Assembly: GCA_028564925.1 (NCBI GenBank)
Contig: CM053033.1
Coordinates: 202,143,607-202,207,606, forward strand
From: Lithobates sylvaticus
Lineage: Eukaryota > Chordata > Amphibia > Anura > Ranidae
DNA length: 64,000 nt
Direction: 5' to 3'
In this document: positions 19,600 through 31,330 of the stretch, piece after piece
Layout: every line of letters starts with the position of its first letter
Position numbering within the stretch: position 1 is the stretch's first letter
Position numbers and translations under genes: made by a program
Notes under the pieces: model-generated
What the model saw: only the letters and a program-made list of their open reading frames with translations
Database searches by the model: none
What the model was told of the DNA's origin: nothing

Positions 19600-20459
19600 T
19601 AGGGAAAATATAACATGAATATAAAGCTGAACTTTGCTCATTTCAGGAAGGTCCTCTGTCCTGCCTCCTCCTCCCAACACATTTGCCCCCCCCCCCCCCA
19701 ATTTTTTTTTTTCTTAAATCCCAACCAGGTCAAGGATGATGTAACAGGTCCTGCATATGCACAGACACACCACAGGTCTTCTGCGCATGCACAAGTTCTA
19801 GTAAAGTGCCTCCTGGGATATGTGACATAGACATTCCAGGGGCATGATGTGAGAGTTTTTCTATGCTATGGAACTGGCAGAGACAGGCGGCATGTCTGCA
19901 CATGTGTGTGGGAAACTGGCGCATGAGCACATACGCCGCAGGGTCTCTGACAGACTCCTAAGATTTGTCAGAGACTCACAGCGTGTCTGCGTATGTTCCT
20001 GATCCCATTAAAGATGACAGTGCTGAAGAAGCAATCAAGATCCTTATGCTTCAAGCAAGACAGTGCTGTATTCCTTGGTTTAGTATGTTTGTTTGTTTTT
20101 TGAGACAGGTAACAGTGCTTTGGATTTTTCTTTTTTGGAAGGGGTTAAGAAGGGTGAAAGTGTATCTAAACCCAAAAGAACAAAAGAAAAAAAGAAAAAA
20201 TGTATTACTATGCAACTGTGTTATCAATTCCTAAATGTGGTGGTTGCAATAGTTTTCTTTTTTTTTAGCTTTTTTTCCCTTTTTTTTTTCAGCTGCCCTA
20301 TAAGTCTGTAATTTTTCTAATTCCTTTGACAGACCAAGCTGTCCAGCAAAAGTGTCAGTTAAAGGGTTGAGACAAACCATTTAACATCGAGAGGGATGCT
20401 TACAAGGGTCAAATTTTAGTGATTCATGTGAAACCTTTATCCCGAAAAGAAAACTGTAA
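19600..20459. other. Mixed repeat debris
   Basis: It holds C, T and A tracts (near 19687-19712, 20260-20295) and patches with GCATGCACA-type words. No termini are supported. The words TGTGAAACCTTTATCCC (near 20428) also occur near 845 and, inverted, near 30590, where they belong to the CR1-like LINE 3' region, so a LINE tail piece may be present. Confidence 0.35.
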
Positions 20460-20862
20460 TGCCTTGTACACACCGTCGGACATACTGACCAAAAAAGTCG
20501 AATTTTTTCCGACGGATTTTGTCCAAAACTTGTCTTGCATACACACGGTCGCACAAAGTTGTTCGAAAATCCGATCGTTCTGAACGAGGTGACGTACAAC
20601 GCGTACGACGGGACTACGTAGAGGCTAGTAGCCAATAGCTTTCGTCTCCAAATTTATTCTGAGCATGTGTGGCACTTTGTCCGTCGGAATTCTCTACACA
20701 CGATCGGAAAAAGTCCGATCGAATTTTGTTGTCGGAAAATTTTAGATCCAGCTGTCAATCTTTTTCCGTCGGAAATTCCGACCACAGACGATCGGATTTT
20801 CCGACGACATAATCCGATCGGACTTTTCTGTCTGAATTTTTGACCGCGTGTACGGGACATAA
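20457..20862. mobile_element. Palindromic 'ACACACGG' element, full length
   Basis: The element is 20460-20859 (400 bp) between TAA at 20457-20459 and 20860-20862. The tips are TGCCTTGTACACACCGTCGG and GACCGCGTGTACGGGACA. Motif copies start near 20467, 20540, 20695 and 20782, with an inverted copy at 20846. The core TGACGTAC is at 20590-20597. Confidence 0.83.
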
Positions 20863-20884
20863 CTGTAAAATGCGGTTATTCATT

Positions 20885-21165
20885 CTAGAAAACAAATAAT
20901 GTAGCTGCTGACTTTTAATAAAAGGACACTTACCTGTCCAGGGACCAGCGTCATCCTCCCCTGGGCTAGTTATTCACTAGGATTCAGGTCTCTGGTGCCA
21001 ACATCTTTAGTGTGGGGTCCGAGCAGAAATGAGAACGGGTACCTGTCAAAATGAGGTACCTGCTTTCCCCCCCCCAAAAAAAAATGATATGCCAAATGTG
21101 GTAGAGAAGGAGGGAGGAAGAGTTGAAGTGGAACTTCCCCTTTGGGGTGAAGATCTACTTTAAAA
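20885..21165. mobile_element. TTAA-family repeat (GTAGCTGCTGACTT block)
   Basis: It shares GTAGCTGCTGACTTTTAATA, ACACTTACCTGTCCAGGGA and GGTACCTGTCAAAA with 54174-54560 and 5410-6505. The 5' tip is worn; the 3' end GATCTACTTTAA may be the decayed TTAA end. Confidence 0.6.
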
Positions 21166-22620
21166 ACAACATTATTAGCTTTAATTTTTTAGTCAAGTCC
21201 ATCTAAATCTGCTAGTGCATCTAACCAACATCTCCAGACAATGCTGTTGTCCAAGTGTGTCTCCACTGCTCCTCTATAGATAGAGGAACCAGCCTAAGAC
21301 AAGAAGCGTTACTGGACAGATCAACAAGTGAATAAAAAAAAAGGCATAAAAACAGAAATCAGCCACTACTTTCAAGAACTGGTGTGTAGCCAGGTACTTG
21401 GCTAGAGGTAAAAAGTGATTTAGGATGCTGTGGTGCAGCTCTTTCTGTGTCTCCACTGGACTTCAGGCTAATTGGGTTAACACTGCCTCCCTCCATACAC
21501 CAGGGGGAGCTGACAAGCAGAAGGAGCTCAAAAGATTTGATGGTTGGCAGCACTGAATCGTGGGAGAAGATGTTTGGGAAAAAAAAACTTTACTATGGCA
21601 GTTAATAGACAATTGGACTACAATTCTCAATACGAGACGGGTATAAAGAGACAGAAAGAGCTATATTTTCACAGACTAAATATCAAGAAATTTGCTGTGC
21701 GGAAACTAAGGCGTGCATATTGTTGCTCCTGTGTGCACATCAACCTGCCACAAGACTGCGGCTGTGTGCTAAGACTCAGAGTCGCTCCTGGCAGATCCAG
21801 AAGTGAGCTGACATTCATTTGAATAGTGTAAGGGTCAATTCTGCCTAGATGTTTGGATGATCAATGAGAATCTGTGTTGCAGCCCCGGAAGCACTCAATG
21901 CATACAACACAAGAGTCGTTTCAAAGAATGCTTGCTTTAATGGCAGCGTGAGCTGAGTTTTCATACAAGATAAGGACAAAGAAAGTTGCTCAACTTAAAG
22001 AACTTAAAGTTCATCACATGAGACACAACATCTCAGACATAATTTAACTAGTAATGCTAACGGTTGATTTTGTCTGAAACATCATTTCAAAACCAGTTCT
22101 TACCGGAACCCACTTAACCTGTGACCATTGGGATAAACAAGACCCTAAAACAAAGATAGTCGTCTGTCAGCTATTTTAATGTTTTAGTCATGTTAACTTT
22201 TTCTCACCCTTCAAATAGCGGGACGCATGTTGCTGTATCTTTGGTACTGGTGAGAGGACACCAGCTGTCATTAACCTGTTGCTGCTAGCAGGAACTGAGC
22301 ACCTAGGGACTGGCCATCCAGCTAGCAGCATTATTTACTGCAGTGCATGCAGACTTTACTGGGACTACTCATGTGCACCACTGTAAAGGCTGGGCCCCAA
22401 TACTAGCCAGCTGAAAAACTAGGGCTAAAGACAGTTCACTCAGATAGCTGCTTCACAAGGACTTCTTTATTGTTTTTAGTAAGAGGTGCCTCTTTAGGGA
22501 GTTTTAAATTTCACCACTGCTGTTCATATAGAGTGCACCCTAAAGTGGATATAGTCTACTGTTTATAGAGGAGGTATCACATTATTTATTATCATTGCTG
22601 TTACTGTTTTCTAATGCCAT
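21166..22620. other. Long unassigned non-coding stretch
   Basis: Mixed composition with no arrays or supported termini. Several frames of 60-92 codons show no recognisable domain. Part of 21180-21550 (TCTAAATCTGCTAGTGCATC, GCACTGAATCGTGGG) has the look of old dispersed repeat. It may include unique DNA. Confidence 0.4.
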
Positions 22621-22976
22621 TGTTTTGTCACATATGGCGACCCATCACATTTGGCTACCCGCTGGACTGTGCAACGCTGCCATATGCGTTCCAACACTGT
22701 GGCGATCTGCGCTTGCGCAGAAATTTGTCCCCACACCCCTGAGTCCAGGTTCAAGCCCCACCATCCAAGTGGACATAGAGTTAGATTATAATTATGCCGA
22801 TCAAAGAGAGGCCATGCCCGAAGCGTGACGAGCGAAGCGTGGCGAGTGAAGCGAGCCTGTGAGGGGCCCTGTGGTAAAGTGGTGTCTTACAACAGTTGGA
22901 ACGCATATGGTGGCATCGCGCATACGCACTCCAGCGGGTAGCAAAATGTGATGGGTAGCCGAATGTGACGTGACAC
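22621..22976. mobile_element. Fold-back MITE with 85-bp arms
   Basis: The left arm begins GTCACATATGGCGACCCATC and the right arm, read inversely, begins GTCACATTCGGCTACCCATC. Both contain CACATTTGGCTACCC-like words twice and continue through GCTGGA to GCGTTCCAAC. The centre has GAGCGAAGCGTG repeats (22830-22850). The flanks CCATTGTT and CCATTACT may be a worn 8-bp duplication. Confidence 0.75.
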
Positions 22977-23817
22977 CATTACTTATTGCTGATTTTGTGG
23001 ATTACCAGGTTTATTCTACGTTAGCTGCATAGCTATCTATGCTGCTATGGCCTATGATGGTTTTAAGAGTAGCTCACTGCTGACTTGCAGAGGCAAGAGG
23101 GGACAGGCTTAACATCCTGGGTATATCTGCCTGCTACAGCTTTACAATTCTTTTCACCTGTAATTTTCTTATATGTGGGCTTCATGATACTCCACTATAG
23201 AAATCTTTATTTTATGGTTCTTGCCTGGAAAGGCTTCAACTCAACCAAGTAACAAGAGCAATATACCATTCAATGTTTATTTTTATCACAAAGGTGCACT
23301 TAAGGAAGGATATAATTGCCCATATAGTATTAGTCTCAGTTGAGTTGGAGCAAATTAAACCAATTGCCATGATTCACATGAACTGGAGAGTGAAATACAT
23401 TTTACTTTATTTTTTTTTTGCTGAAAGGGCTTCGATGCTGTATTGGCAAAATCAGCAGTCGCTTAATTTAAAGGAAACCTGTTACAAGAGAAATATGGCC
23501 CACTGCCTTCTCAGAATGTTAGTTGCATGCCCATTATTATCATTCTCTGGCTTCACTGCTGTCTGAGTCAGTGACCTAGAACACCAAATCAATGAAGTCA
23601 GCTCAATTGATCTACTACCTACCAACTATCTGAAATCAGAGGATCCGGATTACAGGCATTCAGCATTTTTTTAGCGGAAGACCAACCTTTGCTATGCAAT
23701 GCTACATAAGCACAAAGTTTTTTTTTCGTTCAACCCAGGGGGCTAAACGAAAAAAAACATAAAACCTGATAGGTCACCGAACTAACTAAGCTAAATTAGC
23801 GATCCCCCCGCTAAGCT
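22977..23817. other. Unassigned non-coding stretch
   Basis: No supported element ends are seen. A 97-codon plus-strand frame (23273-23566) has no recognisable domain. TTCGTT...AACGAAAAAAAA words near 23727-23757 form a small hairpin. Confidence 0.4.
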
Positions 23818-24045
23818 GTTGTCAGAAACCATGAAATCAGACCGAGACAGAAGTACAGTTAAATCACACTAGTTTAATAATAAAAGTAAATAGAACAAAC
23901 GTAGTCAAAACATAGCCAATAGTTTGGTAACCGGCACGCATAGTCAGCCAAGTCAGAAGGTCAGGGATCAGTGTAGTGAAATGGCAAGTAGGATCTGGAG
24001 CCAGAAGGGATGTCAGTCGAGCAAGTTTTTAAACAGGAACGCAGG
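23818..24045. mobile_element. 'TGTCAGAAACCATGA' repeat, copy 1
   Basis: It starts TGTCAGAAACCATGAAATCA and stays alignable to 31341-31585 through CAGAAGTACAGTTAAATCAC, GGATCTGGAGCCAGAAGG and AGGAACGCAGGAGA. A sharp shared start in two loci marks an element terminus. It may be an LTR-retroelement part in inverse orientation (inference). Confidence 0.55.
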
Positions 24046-24480
24046 AGATGTTGGGAAAGGCAGAGATCCTCTGGACTGGACGGCTTAAGTAGTCAGGACT
24101 GACGAGCAAGATATCATCAACAGCTGAGTATCTGTGGAGAGAAAGGAGCTGGCAATTAGGCGACAGCTGAGCGGCCAGCTCAGAGAAGCCCTGACAGCTA
24201 TTGTTTTCTGCCACCCCCCCCCCCCAAACACACTGATCAGCCATTGGCTGCCAGTGCTGATTGGATGCTGGTTCCCCAGCATGCTCATTCGACAGAAGTC
24301 TAGAACAGCTTCTGTTGGACAGGCTGCTGTACACACTGGTTGAATGTTGGCCAGTTTCTGTTAAAGCAGGCGATACCAACCAATATTCAGCACATGTGTA
24401 CCAGCCCTTACTCTCCTGATCAGATTTCTTTAAGGAAACTAATTTCTTAGACAAAATCAATAATTTCCTTCAATATTATA
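24046..24480. other. Unassigned MITE-like repeat
   Basis: A C tract lies near 24213-24225. GTACACACTGGTTGAATG near 24330 and CATGTGTACCAGCCCTTA near 24392 are worn inverse copies of a MITE-type tip. No coding sequence is seen. Confidence 0.35.
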
Positions 24481-24540
24481 TGAGTTTGTTATACTGTATT
24501 TGTTAATAAACTTATTTGGTAAAAATATATGCCTGCATGT

Positions 24541-24798
24541 GTCAAGTTCCTCCCCAAACTCGCTCATCAATGTCTTTATGGACCTTGCTTTGTGCCCTGG
24601 TGCGCAGTCATGTTGGAAAAGGAAAGGGCCCTCCCCAAACTGTTCCCACAACATTGGGAGCATAAAATTGTTCGAAATGTCTTGATATTTTAAACCCTTA
24701 AGAGTTCCCTTCACCAGAACTAAGGGGCCAAGCCCAACCCCTGAAAAACAACCCCACCCCATAATCCCCCCTCCACCAAATGATTTGGACCAGTGCAC
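24541..24798 (-). pseudogene. Tc1-like transposase fragment (central part)
   Basis: The minus-strand reading has WGCFSGVGLGPLVLVKGTLK, NNFMLPMLWEQFGEGPFLFQ, then HDCAPGHKARSIKTLMSEFG. The FLFQHDCAPGHKA block carries the second catalytic aspartate of the DDE triad in Tc1 enzymes. The N-terminal DNA-binding part and the last catalytic residue are not on this strand. It is a remnant inside the fold-back element. Confidence 0.8.
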
Positions 24799-25150
24799 AA
24801 AGCAAGGCCCATAAAGACATGGATGAGCGAGTTTGGGATGGAGAAACTTGATTGGCCTACACAGTCATGACCTCAACCTGATAGAACACATTTGGGATGA
24901 ATTCGAGTGAAGACTGGGAGCCAGGCCTTCTCGTCTTCCACATCAGTGCCTGACCTCCCAAATGCGCTTCTGGAAGAATGGTCAAACATTCCCATAGACA
25001 CCTTGTGGACGGCCTTCCCAGAAGAGTTGAAGCTGTTATAGCTGCAAAGGGTGGACCAACTTAATTTGGAACCCTATGAACTAAGACTGGGATGCCATTA
25101 AAGGTCATGTGCGTGTAAAGGCATGTGCCCCAATACTTTTGACAATATAT
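24541..25150. mobile_element. Fold-back (rearranged) Tc1-like element, copy B
   Basis: It has the same structure as 133-822 in the opposite orientation. A short minus-strand arm (24541-24600), an interior (24601-24785) and a long plus-strand arm (24788-25150) reach the Tc1 3' end (CCCCAATACTTTTGACAATA). GACATGGATGAGCGAGTTTG in the right arm is inverse to CAAACTCGCTCATCAATGTC in the left. The junction matches that of copy A. The extension beyond is an AT-rich microsatellite. Confidence 0.78.
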
Positions 25151-25230
25151 GTATATACATACAGTGTATAATGTATATACTGTATGTATATTGTACGTAT
25201 ATATATAAAGTGTATATAGGTGGACAGCAC
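25151..25230. repeat. AT microsatellite (TATATGTATATACATACAG)
   Basis: Alternating TATA/TGTA words follow the end of the Tc1-like arm. Confidence 0.85.
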
Positions 25231-26259
25231 CAGCTGGAACAGAATCCCATTCTATGCACCTAACATGGTCAATCCCTGGAGATCACCAAGATGAACAAAA
25301 ACAGAGGCGGTGCGGTACATAGAGCTTAGGTTTATTGCTCATTGTTATATACATAGTCCGTCAATGTACTCGCTCAGCATGCACTATATAAATCTTTAAT
25401 TATGGAATTACGCCTACATGCTTGTGAAGGCATGGGTTGAAATTCCTCAGTGCTGGGAAATGCCATATGGGAGATATCTCAGTATTGTTTATTGCAGGAA
25501 AAAAACATGCTGTGACAATCAATTAAGCAATATATTTATATAAAATTATTTTTAAATAATACAAAATTTTAATTGAAATAATATATGAAGTGAATCAAAA
25601 CCCTAAACATTGTATAGCCTTGTTTAAGAGTCTTCATAGGGTTAACTGATCATTATTATCAGCAGGAAGTATAGGTTATTTTGCTGCCACAGAATACACA
25701 AAATGTGGCTCATTGCATAGAGCTATATTGAAGACAGTGAGCAGAGCAAAGATGTACTGTACCCCCAGGCAAGATGAATAAATATCAGAATTATAATATA
25801 AATGCATGCTTGAAATGTACAAAAAGAAACCGAAAAAGATAAGGAAATGCATTAATTAACAGTTCCACTCGCTGATATTTTCAGTTTTCCCAAAAAGTAA
25901 TGTATATGTTACAAATGCAAAATCTTAAATATAAAGCTGAATAATACAGTGCAATGTGTAATAATATTCTATGGACCCAAGCAATTATTAGTAATTAACT
26001 TGTCGACAATTAGTTGTAATCAGAATAAAGAAGTAACCCTAAGCACATGTGTGTATGATATATAGTTGCCATTTTCTAAAAATAATAACTTCTTTTTACA
26101 ATTTTTCATACTTTATTGCATCTCTTTTGCTCTTTTTCTTGTCTACATGGATGCACCCCAGTAACAGCTTCAGGGCATATCTCAGGATATGTTTTTTTTT
26201 ATGATGACACCTGTGACAGGTCAGTGGAAGTGGCTGTGACAGAGGGTGACAAGTACTTA
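25231..26259. other. AT-rich unassigned stretch
   Basis: 25230-25400 has a GC-balanced block like a retroelement flank; the rest is AT-rich without arrays or termini. No frame is recognisable. Confidence 0.45.
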
Positions 26260-26261
26260 GT

Positions 26262-27283
26262 AATTAAAGCTGATTTTTGATTGGTTGCCACGAGTTCGAT
26301 GGCAATCATTACAATATGTGGGTAACACACCTGCAATTGTAGCAATATAAGGGCAACAAATATTGACAGCACCCTTAGGAATGATAGCAATACAATGGCA
26401 AAAAATGTTGGCAACACTTTGACATTCATATCAATCCTTGGTTAACAGACAAGGGCAACAAATTGGCAATCATAGCAATCCTTGGGTAACAGACATTGGC
26501 ATCACACTGGCAATCATAGCATTCCTTGAGTAACAGACAAAGGCAACACACTGGCAACCATAGCAGTCCTTGGGTAACACACATGGGCAACACACTGGCA
26601 ATAATAGCAATTCTTGGGTAACAGACATGGCCAACACACTGGCAATCATAGCAATCCTTAAGTAACACACATAGGCAACAGGCTGGCAATCATAACAATC
26701 CTTGGGTAACAGATAAGGGCAACACACTAGCAATTACAGCAATCCTTGGGTAACAGACATTGGCAACACACTGGCAATCATAGCAATCCTTTTGTAACAC
26801 ACATGGGCAACACACTGGCAATCATAGAAATCCTTGGGTAACACACATGGGCAACACCTTGGCAATCATAGAAATCCTTTTGTAACACACATGGGCAACA
26901 CACTGGCAATCATAGCAATCCTTGGGTAACAGACATTGGCATCACACTGCCAATCATAGCATTCCTTGAGTAACAGACAAAGGCAACACACTGGCAATCA
27001 TAGCAATCCTTGGGTAACACACATGGGCAACACTGTGGCAATCATAGCAATCCTTTTGTAACACACATGGGCAACACACTGGCAATCATAGCAATTCTTG
27101 GGTAACAGACAAAGGCAACACACTGGCAATCATAGCAATCCTTGGGTAACACACATGGGCAACACTGTGGCAATCATAGCAATCCTTTTGTAACACACAT
27201 GGGCAACACACTGGCAATCATAGCAATCCTTGGGTAACAGACATTGGCAACACACTGGCAATCATAGCAATCCTTGGGCAAAA
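26262..27283. repeat. 44-bp minisatellite, about 23 units
   Basis: The unit is roughly CAATCATAGCAATCCTTGGG then TAACACACATGGGCAACACA then CTGG. Variants (TTGAGTAACAGACAAAGG, CTTTTGTAACACACATGG) recur in order, so that a 132-bp three-unit block repeats near 26990-27250. Open minus-strand frames of 76-87 codons are by-products; 44 is not a multiple of 3. Confidence 0.95.
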
Positions 27284-27996
27284 AGTAATAAAAAACGGGT
27301 GATCACTGTAACCCAGTCTGCCTCCCTCCACCCTTAATGACATATTAATGAATACAGATCTGCATTAATTTGTGTCTTTTTATCTAATCAAGGTTAAAAA
27401 AGAACTTCACCCCCATGTTATCCTTTTTTTTTTTTCCCTCTTACCTGTTTTTCTTTATTATCTTCAAAATACATACTCACATGTCCAGCAAATTCAGCAT
27501 TGTCTATCTTTAATCTGCCAAAGGCCATCGTATGTCGCCGTTTGTCTTTTTTCAACCCAACTATGTAACTATGTAACTATGTATGCTGGATTCTGTGCTG
27601 CCATTTTCTCCACTGATGTCATCAGGAGTCGGCTGTCTCTTCTAGGTCCTAGCAGCCCACTCTCTGATGATGTGCCAGTGACACCTGGGATGTGTGATGT
27701 GGGTATTCCCAGCAGGCATCAGATAGAGGGAGAGGGGATATAATTCTTTCCTAGTTGAGAAAAGCACAGGCTGCGCTCTCCAAAATAAAGGTATTTCTCC
27801 CTAAAAAACAAAACATGCATGTGTGATCCCCTGCTAATGCATAAAATCACACCATATTGTATTCAGAAACCTTGTCTTATCTATGAATTTGACTGAATAT
27901 ATACAACATATTGAAGGTGCGTGTCTTGCCCATATCAATACTATTAAAAACTAATTTGAATAAAAAAAAAAAAAACACACCATATTGCATAACTGA
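27284..27996. other. Mixed debris including a short CR1-like LINE tail
   Basis: GTTTGTCTTTTTTCAACCCA followed by ACTATGTA repeated three times (27536-27585) is the typical non-coding tail of CR1-like LINEs also seen at 29895 and 43258. The rest is unassigned, with a poly-T tract near 27427. Confidence 0.5.
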
Positions 27997-28397
27997 TGAC
28001 ACGTACACACGATTGGAAATTCGGCCAGCAAAAGACTGATGAGAGCTTTTCAATTGGAAAATGCGACCGTGTGTACGCTCCATCGGAATTTTTCTGTCCG
28101 AATTTCCGCCAGCAAAAGATTGAGAGCATGTTCTCAATTTTTCCTGATCGTCTGTTGCAATTCCAACGTGCAAAATTCCTACGCATGCTCGGGAACAATT
28201 TGACGCATGCTCGGAAGCATTGAACTTAATTTTCTCGGCTCGTCGTAGTGTTGTACGTCACTGCGTTCTTGACGGTCGAAAGGTCAGCAAACTTTTGTGT
28301 GACCGTGTGTATGCAAGCCAAGTTGGAGCGGAATTCCATCGGAAAACCCATCATAGCTTTTTCCGACGAGAATTCCGATCGTGTGTACGTGGCATAA
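27994..28397. mobile_element. Palindromic 'ACACACGG' element, full length, inverted
   Basis: The element is 27997-28394 (398 bp), with tips TGACACGTACACACGATTGG and CCGATCGTGTGTACGTGGCA. The flanks are TGA and TAA. Read from the right end, motif starts are spaced about 76, 155 and 81 bp. The core is GTACGTCA at 28253-28260. GCATGCTCGGAA words are near 28183 and 28206. Confidence 0.83.
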
Positions 28398-28488
28398 CAC
28401 TCAAAACCGCATGTATTTCATAACTCTTTGAGTGCCCTGCCTTTAGGATCATTCACATGAAAGTGTTTTTTTTCAATAATATGTAGAA

Positions 28489-29398
28489 CCACTTCAGCCC
28501 CGGAAGATTTAGCTGCTCAATGACCAGGCCATTTTTTGCGATACGGCACTGCGTCGCTTTAACTGACAATTGTGCAGTCGTACAATGCTGTACCCAAATA
28601 AATTTGACATCCTTTTTTTTTTTTTAGTGGTATTTTATCACCTCTGAGGTTTTTTATTTTTTGCGCTATAAACAAAAGAAGAGCGACAATTTTTTAAAAA
28701 AACACAATATTTTTAACTTTTTGCTATAATAAATATCCACATTTTTTAACAAAAAAACTAAATGTTTCCTTAGTTTAGGCCGATATGTATTCTTCTACAT
28801 ATTTTTGGTAAAAAAATTTCAATAAGCGTATATTTATTGGTTTGCGCAAAAGTTATAGCGTCTACAAAATAGGGGATAGATTTATGGCGTTTTTATTTCT
28901 TTTTTACTAGTAATGGCAGTGATCTGCGATTTTTAGAGGTATTGCGACATTGGGACGGACAGATCGGACACTTTTGACACATTTTTGGGACCATTGGGAC
29001 ATTTATAGACCGATCACTGCTATAAAAATGAACTGATTACTGTATAAATATCACTAGCAGGGAAGGGGTTAACACTAGGGGGCGATCAAGGGGTTGTGTG
29101 TTCCCTCAGCATGTTCTAACTTTTGGGGATGGGACTAACCAGGAGAGATGACAGATCGCTGTTTCTACTTTGTAGGAACACACGATCTGTCTCCTCTCCT
29201 CTGACAGCACAGGGATTTGTGTGCCCCGCGCTGGCTCTCGTGCACGCGATTGCGCGTGGCCGGTGGAGATCACGACTGCCAGCCACATGCATCAGGTCCC
29301 CCTCTGTGCATCAGGCGTGCGCCCACTGCGCCCACTGGTGGCTCTCGCCCAGGAGAGCCGTTCTACCGCAGTATATCTGTGTGTCGGGAACCGGTTAA
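28489..29398. mobile_element. piggyBac-like TTAA element, near full length
   Basis: It starts CCACTTCAGCCCCGGAAGAT and ends GTGTGTCGGGAACCGG before TTAA (29395-29398); the left TTAA is worn. Family blocks include GCACTGCGTCGCTTTAACTG, TTTTTTGCGCTATAAACAAA and AAAGTTATAGCGTCTACAAA. It has no transposase, so it is non-autonomous. The open frames near its 3' end (29123-29571) have no recognisable domain. Confidence 0.85.
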
Positions 29399-29894
29399 GG
29401 ATTTGTTCTGCTTTGTTTTTAGTAGTGTTGGCATGCATTTCTATGTATTTCTTTATTTCTTGGTTTCCATACCTGTGTTATTTCATGCCTTTCACAAAAA
29501 GCCATTGGATCATAAATGCACAAAGCTGCTTTTTTCCATTTGTTTGTATTAAATTACAATCATATTTTTAAGTAGACAGAATCCATTCCTAGCCTATTGT
29601 TTTCATGATAGCAGAGTTGGCAGTGGAAATAACATATAATAAATATTCTCAATCTTGTCTCTTCACTCGGCTCCTGAGTCCATCGATTAGCCAGCTGCAT
29701 TAGCACTGATCCAACTCTTATCTGCCTGGGCACACTTCATAAAGTGATAGGAGGGAGGATTCTCGCTGGAGGATGCTGACATTAGTCTGCTTGTATATCA
29801 TTGCAAACCCAGAAGCAGAAAAGAACTGTTATTTAAAACCCAACTCCAGGAATTAGACAAAATCTACCCTTAGGTCTGGTTCACACCTATGCAG
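29399..29894. other. Unassigned stretch, partly candidate single-copy
   Basis: 29640-29850 shows no repeat signature and no match elsewhere in the window. There is no recognisable frame. Confidence 0.4.
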
Positions 29895-30068
29895 GTTACA
29901 TTGTTACATAGTAGGCAAGGTTAAAAAAAAGACACAAGTCCATCAAGTCCAACCTATGTGTGTGATTTTATGTCAGTATTACATTGTATAACCCTGTATG
30001 TTGTGGTCATTCAGGTGCTTATCTAATAGTTTTTTGAAATTATCGATGCTCCCCGCTGAAACCCCTGC

Positions 30069-30500
30069 TTGTGCCCTGTATACACGGTCGGACTTTCCGA
30101 TGGAAAATGTGCGTTCGGAGCGTGTTGTCGGAAATTCCGACCATGTGTAGGCTCCATCTGACTTTTTCCATCGGAATTTCCGACACACAAAGTTTGAGAA
30201 CTGGATCTAAAATTTTCAGACAACAAAATCCGATCGCGTAAATTTTGATCGTGTGTAGACAATTCCAACGCACAAAATGCCACGCATGCACAGAATAAAT
30301 TACGAGACGGAAGCTATTGGCTACTGGCTATTGAACTTCCTCTTTATAGTCCCATCGTACGTGTTGTACGTCATAGGGTTCTTGACGATCGAAATTTCCG
30401 ACAACTTTGTGCGACCGTGTTTATGCAAGACAAGTTTGAGCCAACATCCGTCAGAAAATTTTTTATTGTCGGAATGACTGACCGTGTGTACAGGGCATTA
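30069..30500. mobile_element. Palindromic 'ACACACGG' element inside the LINE
   Basis: The element is 30072-30497 (426 bp), with tips TGCCCTGTATACACGGTCGG and GACCGTGTGTACAGGGCA. The flanks are TTG and TTA. The core is GTACGTCA at 30366-30373. Motif spacing from the right end is about 67, 166 and 108 bp. It interrupts the LINE, hence is younger than it. Confidence 0.83.
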
Positions 30501-30574
30501 CAGTTAAGAACCCTCTACGTAGTTTAAGGTTAAACCGCTTTTTTTCTAGTTTTAGTGAATGGCAGCGAGTCTTA

Positions 30575-31330
30575 TTAAATTCCCTTTCGCGATAAAGGTT
30601 TTATTCTTATTGTAGGGTCACCAGTATGGTATTTGTACATCAAAATCATATCCCCTCTCAAGCGTCTCCTCTCCAGAGAGAATAAGTTCAGTGCTCGTAA
30701 CCTTTCCTCATAACTAATATCCTCCAGACCCTTTTTTAGCTTTGTTGTCCTTCTCTGGACTCTCTCCAGTTCCAGCACATCCATCCTGAAGACTGGTGCC
30801 CAGAACTGGACAGCATACTCCAGGTTCGGCCGGACCAGAGTCTTGTAGAGCGGGAGAATTATTGTTTTATCTCTGGAATTAAATACCTTTTTAATGCATG
30901 CCAATATTCTGTTTGCTTTGCTTGCAGCAGCTTGGCATTGCATGCCATTGCTGAGACTGTCATCTGCTAGGACCCCCCTTTTCCTTTGTCCTTTTCCACC
31001 CTAGATTCCTCTAGAAGTTCTCCCCCTAGTGAGTAGATTGAATTTATATTTTTGCCACCCAAATGCATTATTTTAAATTTTTCTACATTAAACCTTATTT
31101 GCCATGTAGTTGCCCACCCCATTACTTTGTTCAGATCTTCTTGCAAGGCCTCCACATCCTATGGAGAAGTTATTGCCCTGCTTAGCTTAGTATCATATCC
31201 GCAAATACAGAGATTGAGCTTTTTATCCCATCCTCCAGGTCGTTTATGAATAAAATAAATAGGATTGGTCCCAGGACAGAACCCTGGGGAGCCCCACTTT
31301 CCACCCTGGACCATTCCAAGCACTCCCCAT
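30575..31330 (-). pseudogene. CR1-like reverse transcriptase remnant
   Basis: On the minus strand, GSVLGPILFILFINDLED and a broken V-FAD box (near 31195, the YADD/FADD catalytic motif) are followed by MGWATTWQIRFNVEKFKIMH, then KTLVRPNLEYAVQFWAPVF and DISYEERLRALNLFSLERRR. This is the palm-to-thumb part of CR1-clade reverse transcriptases. A small insertion disrupts the FADD box, the frame is broken again near 30950-30975, and the endonuclease and N-terminal part are absent. It is non-functional. Confidence 0.87.

Noticed and set aside
26262-27283. Regular repeats that could suggest a CRISPR array
   Set aside because: The whole 44-bp unit is repeated with no variable spacers, in a eukaryotic context; it is a minisatellite.
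27655-27700. CTGATGATG word as another hammerhead core on the plus strand
   Set aside because: No GAAA at the right distance and no stem I pairing.
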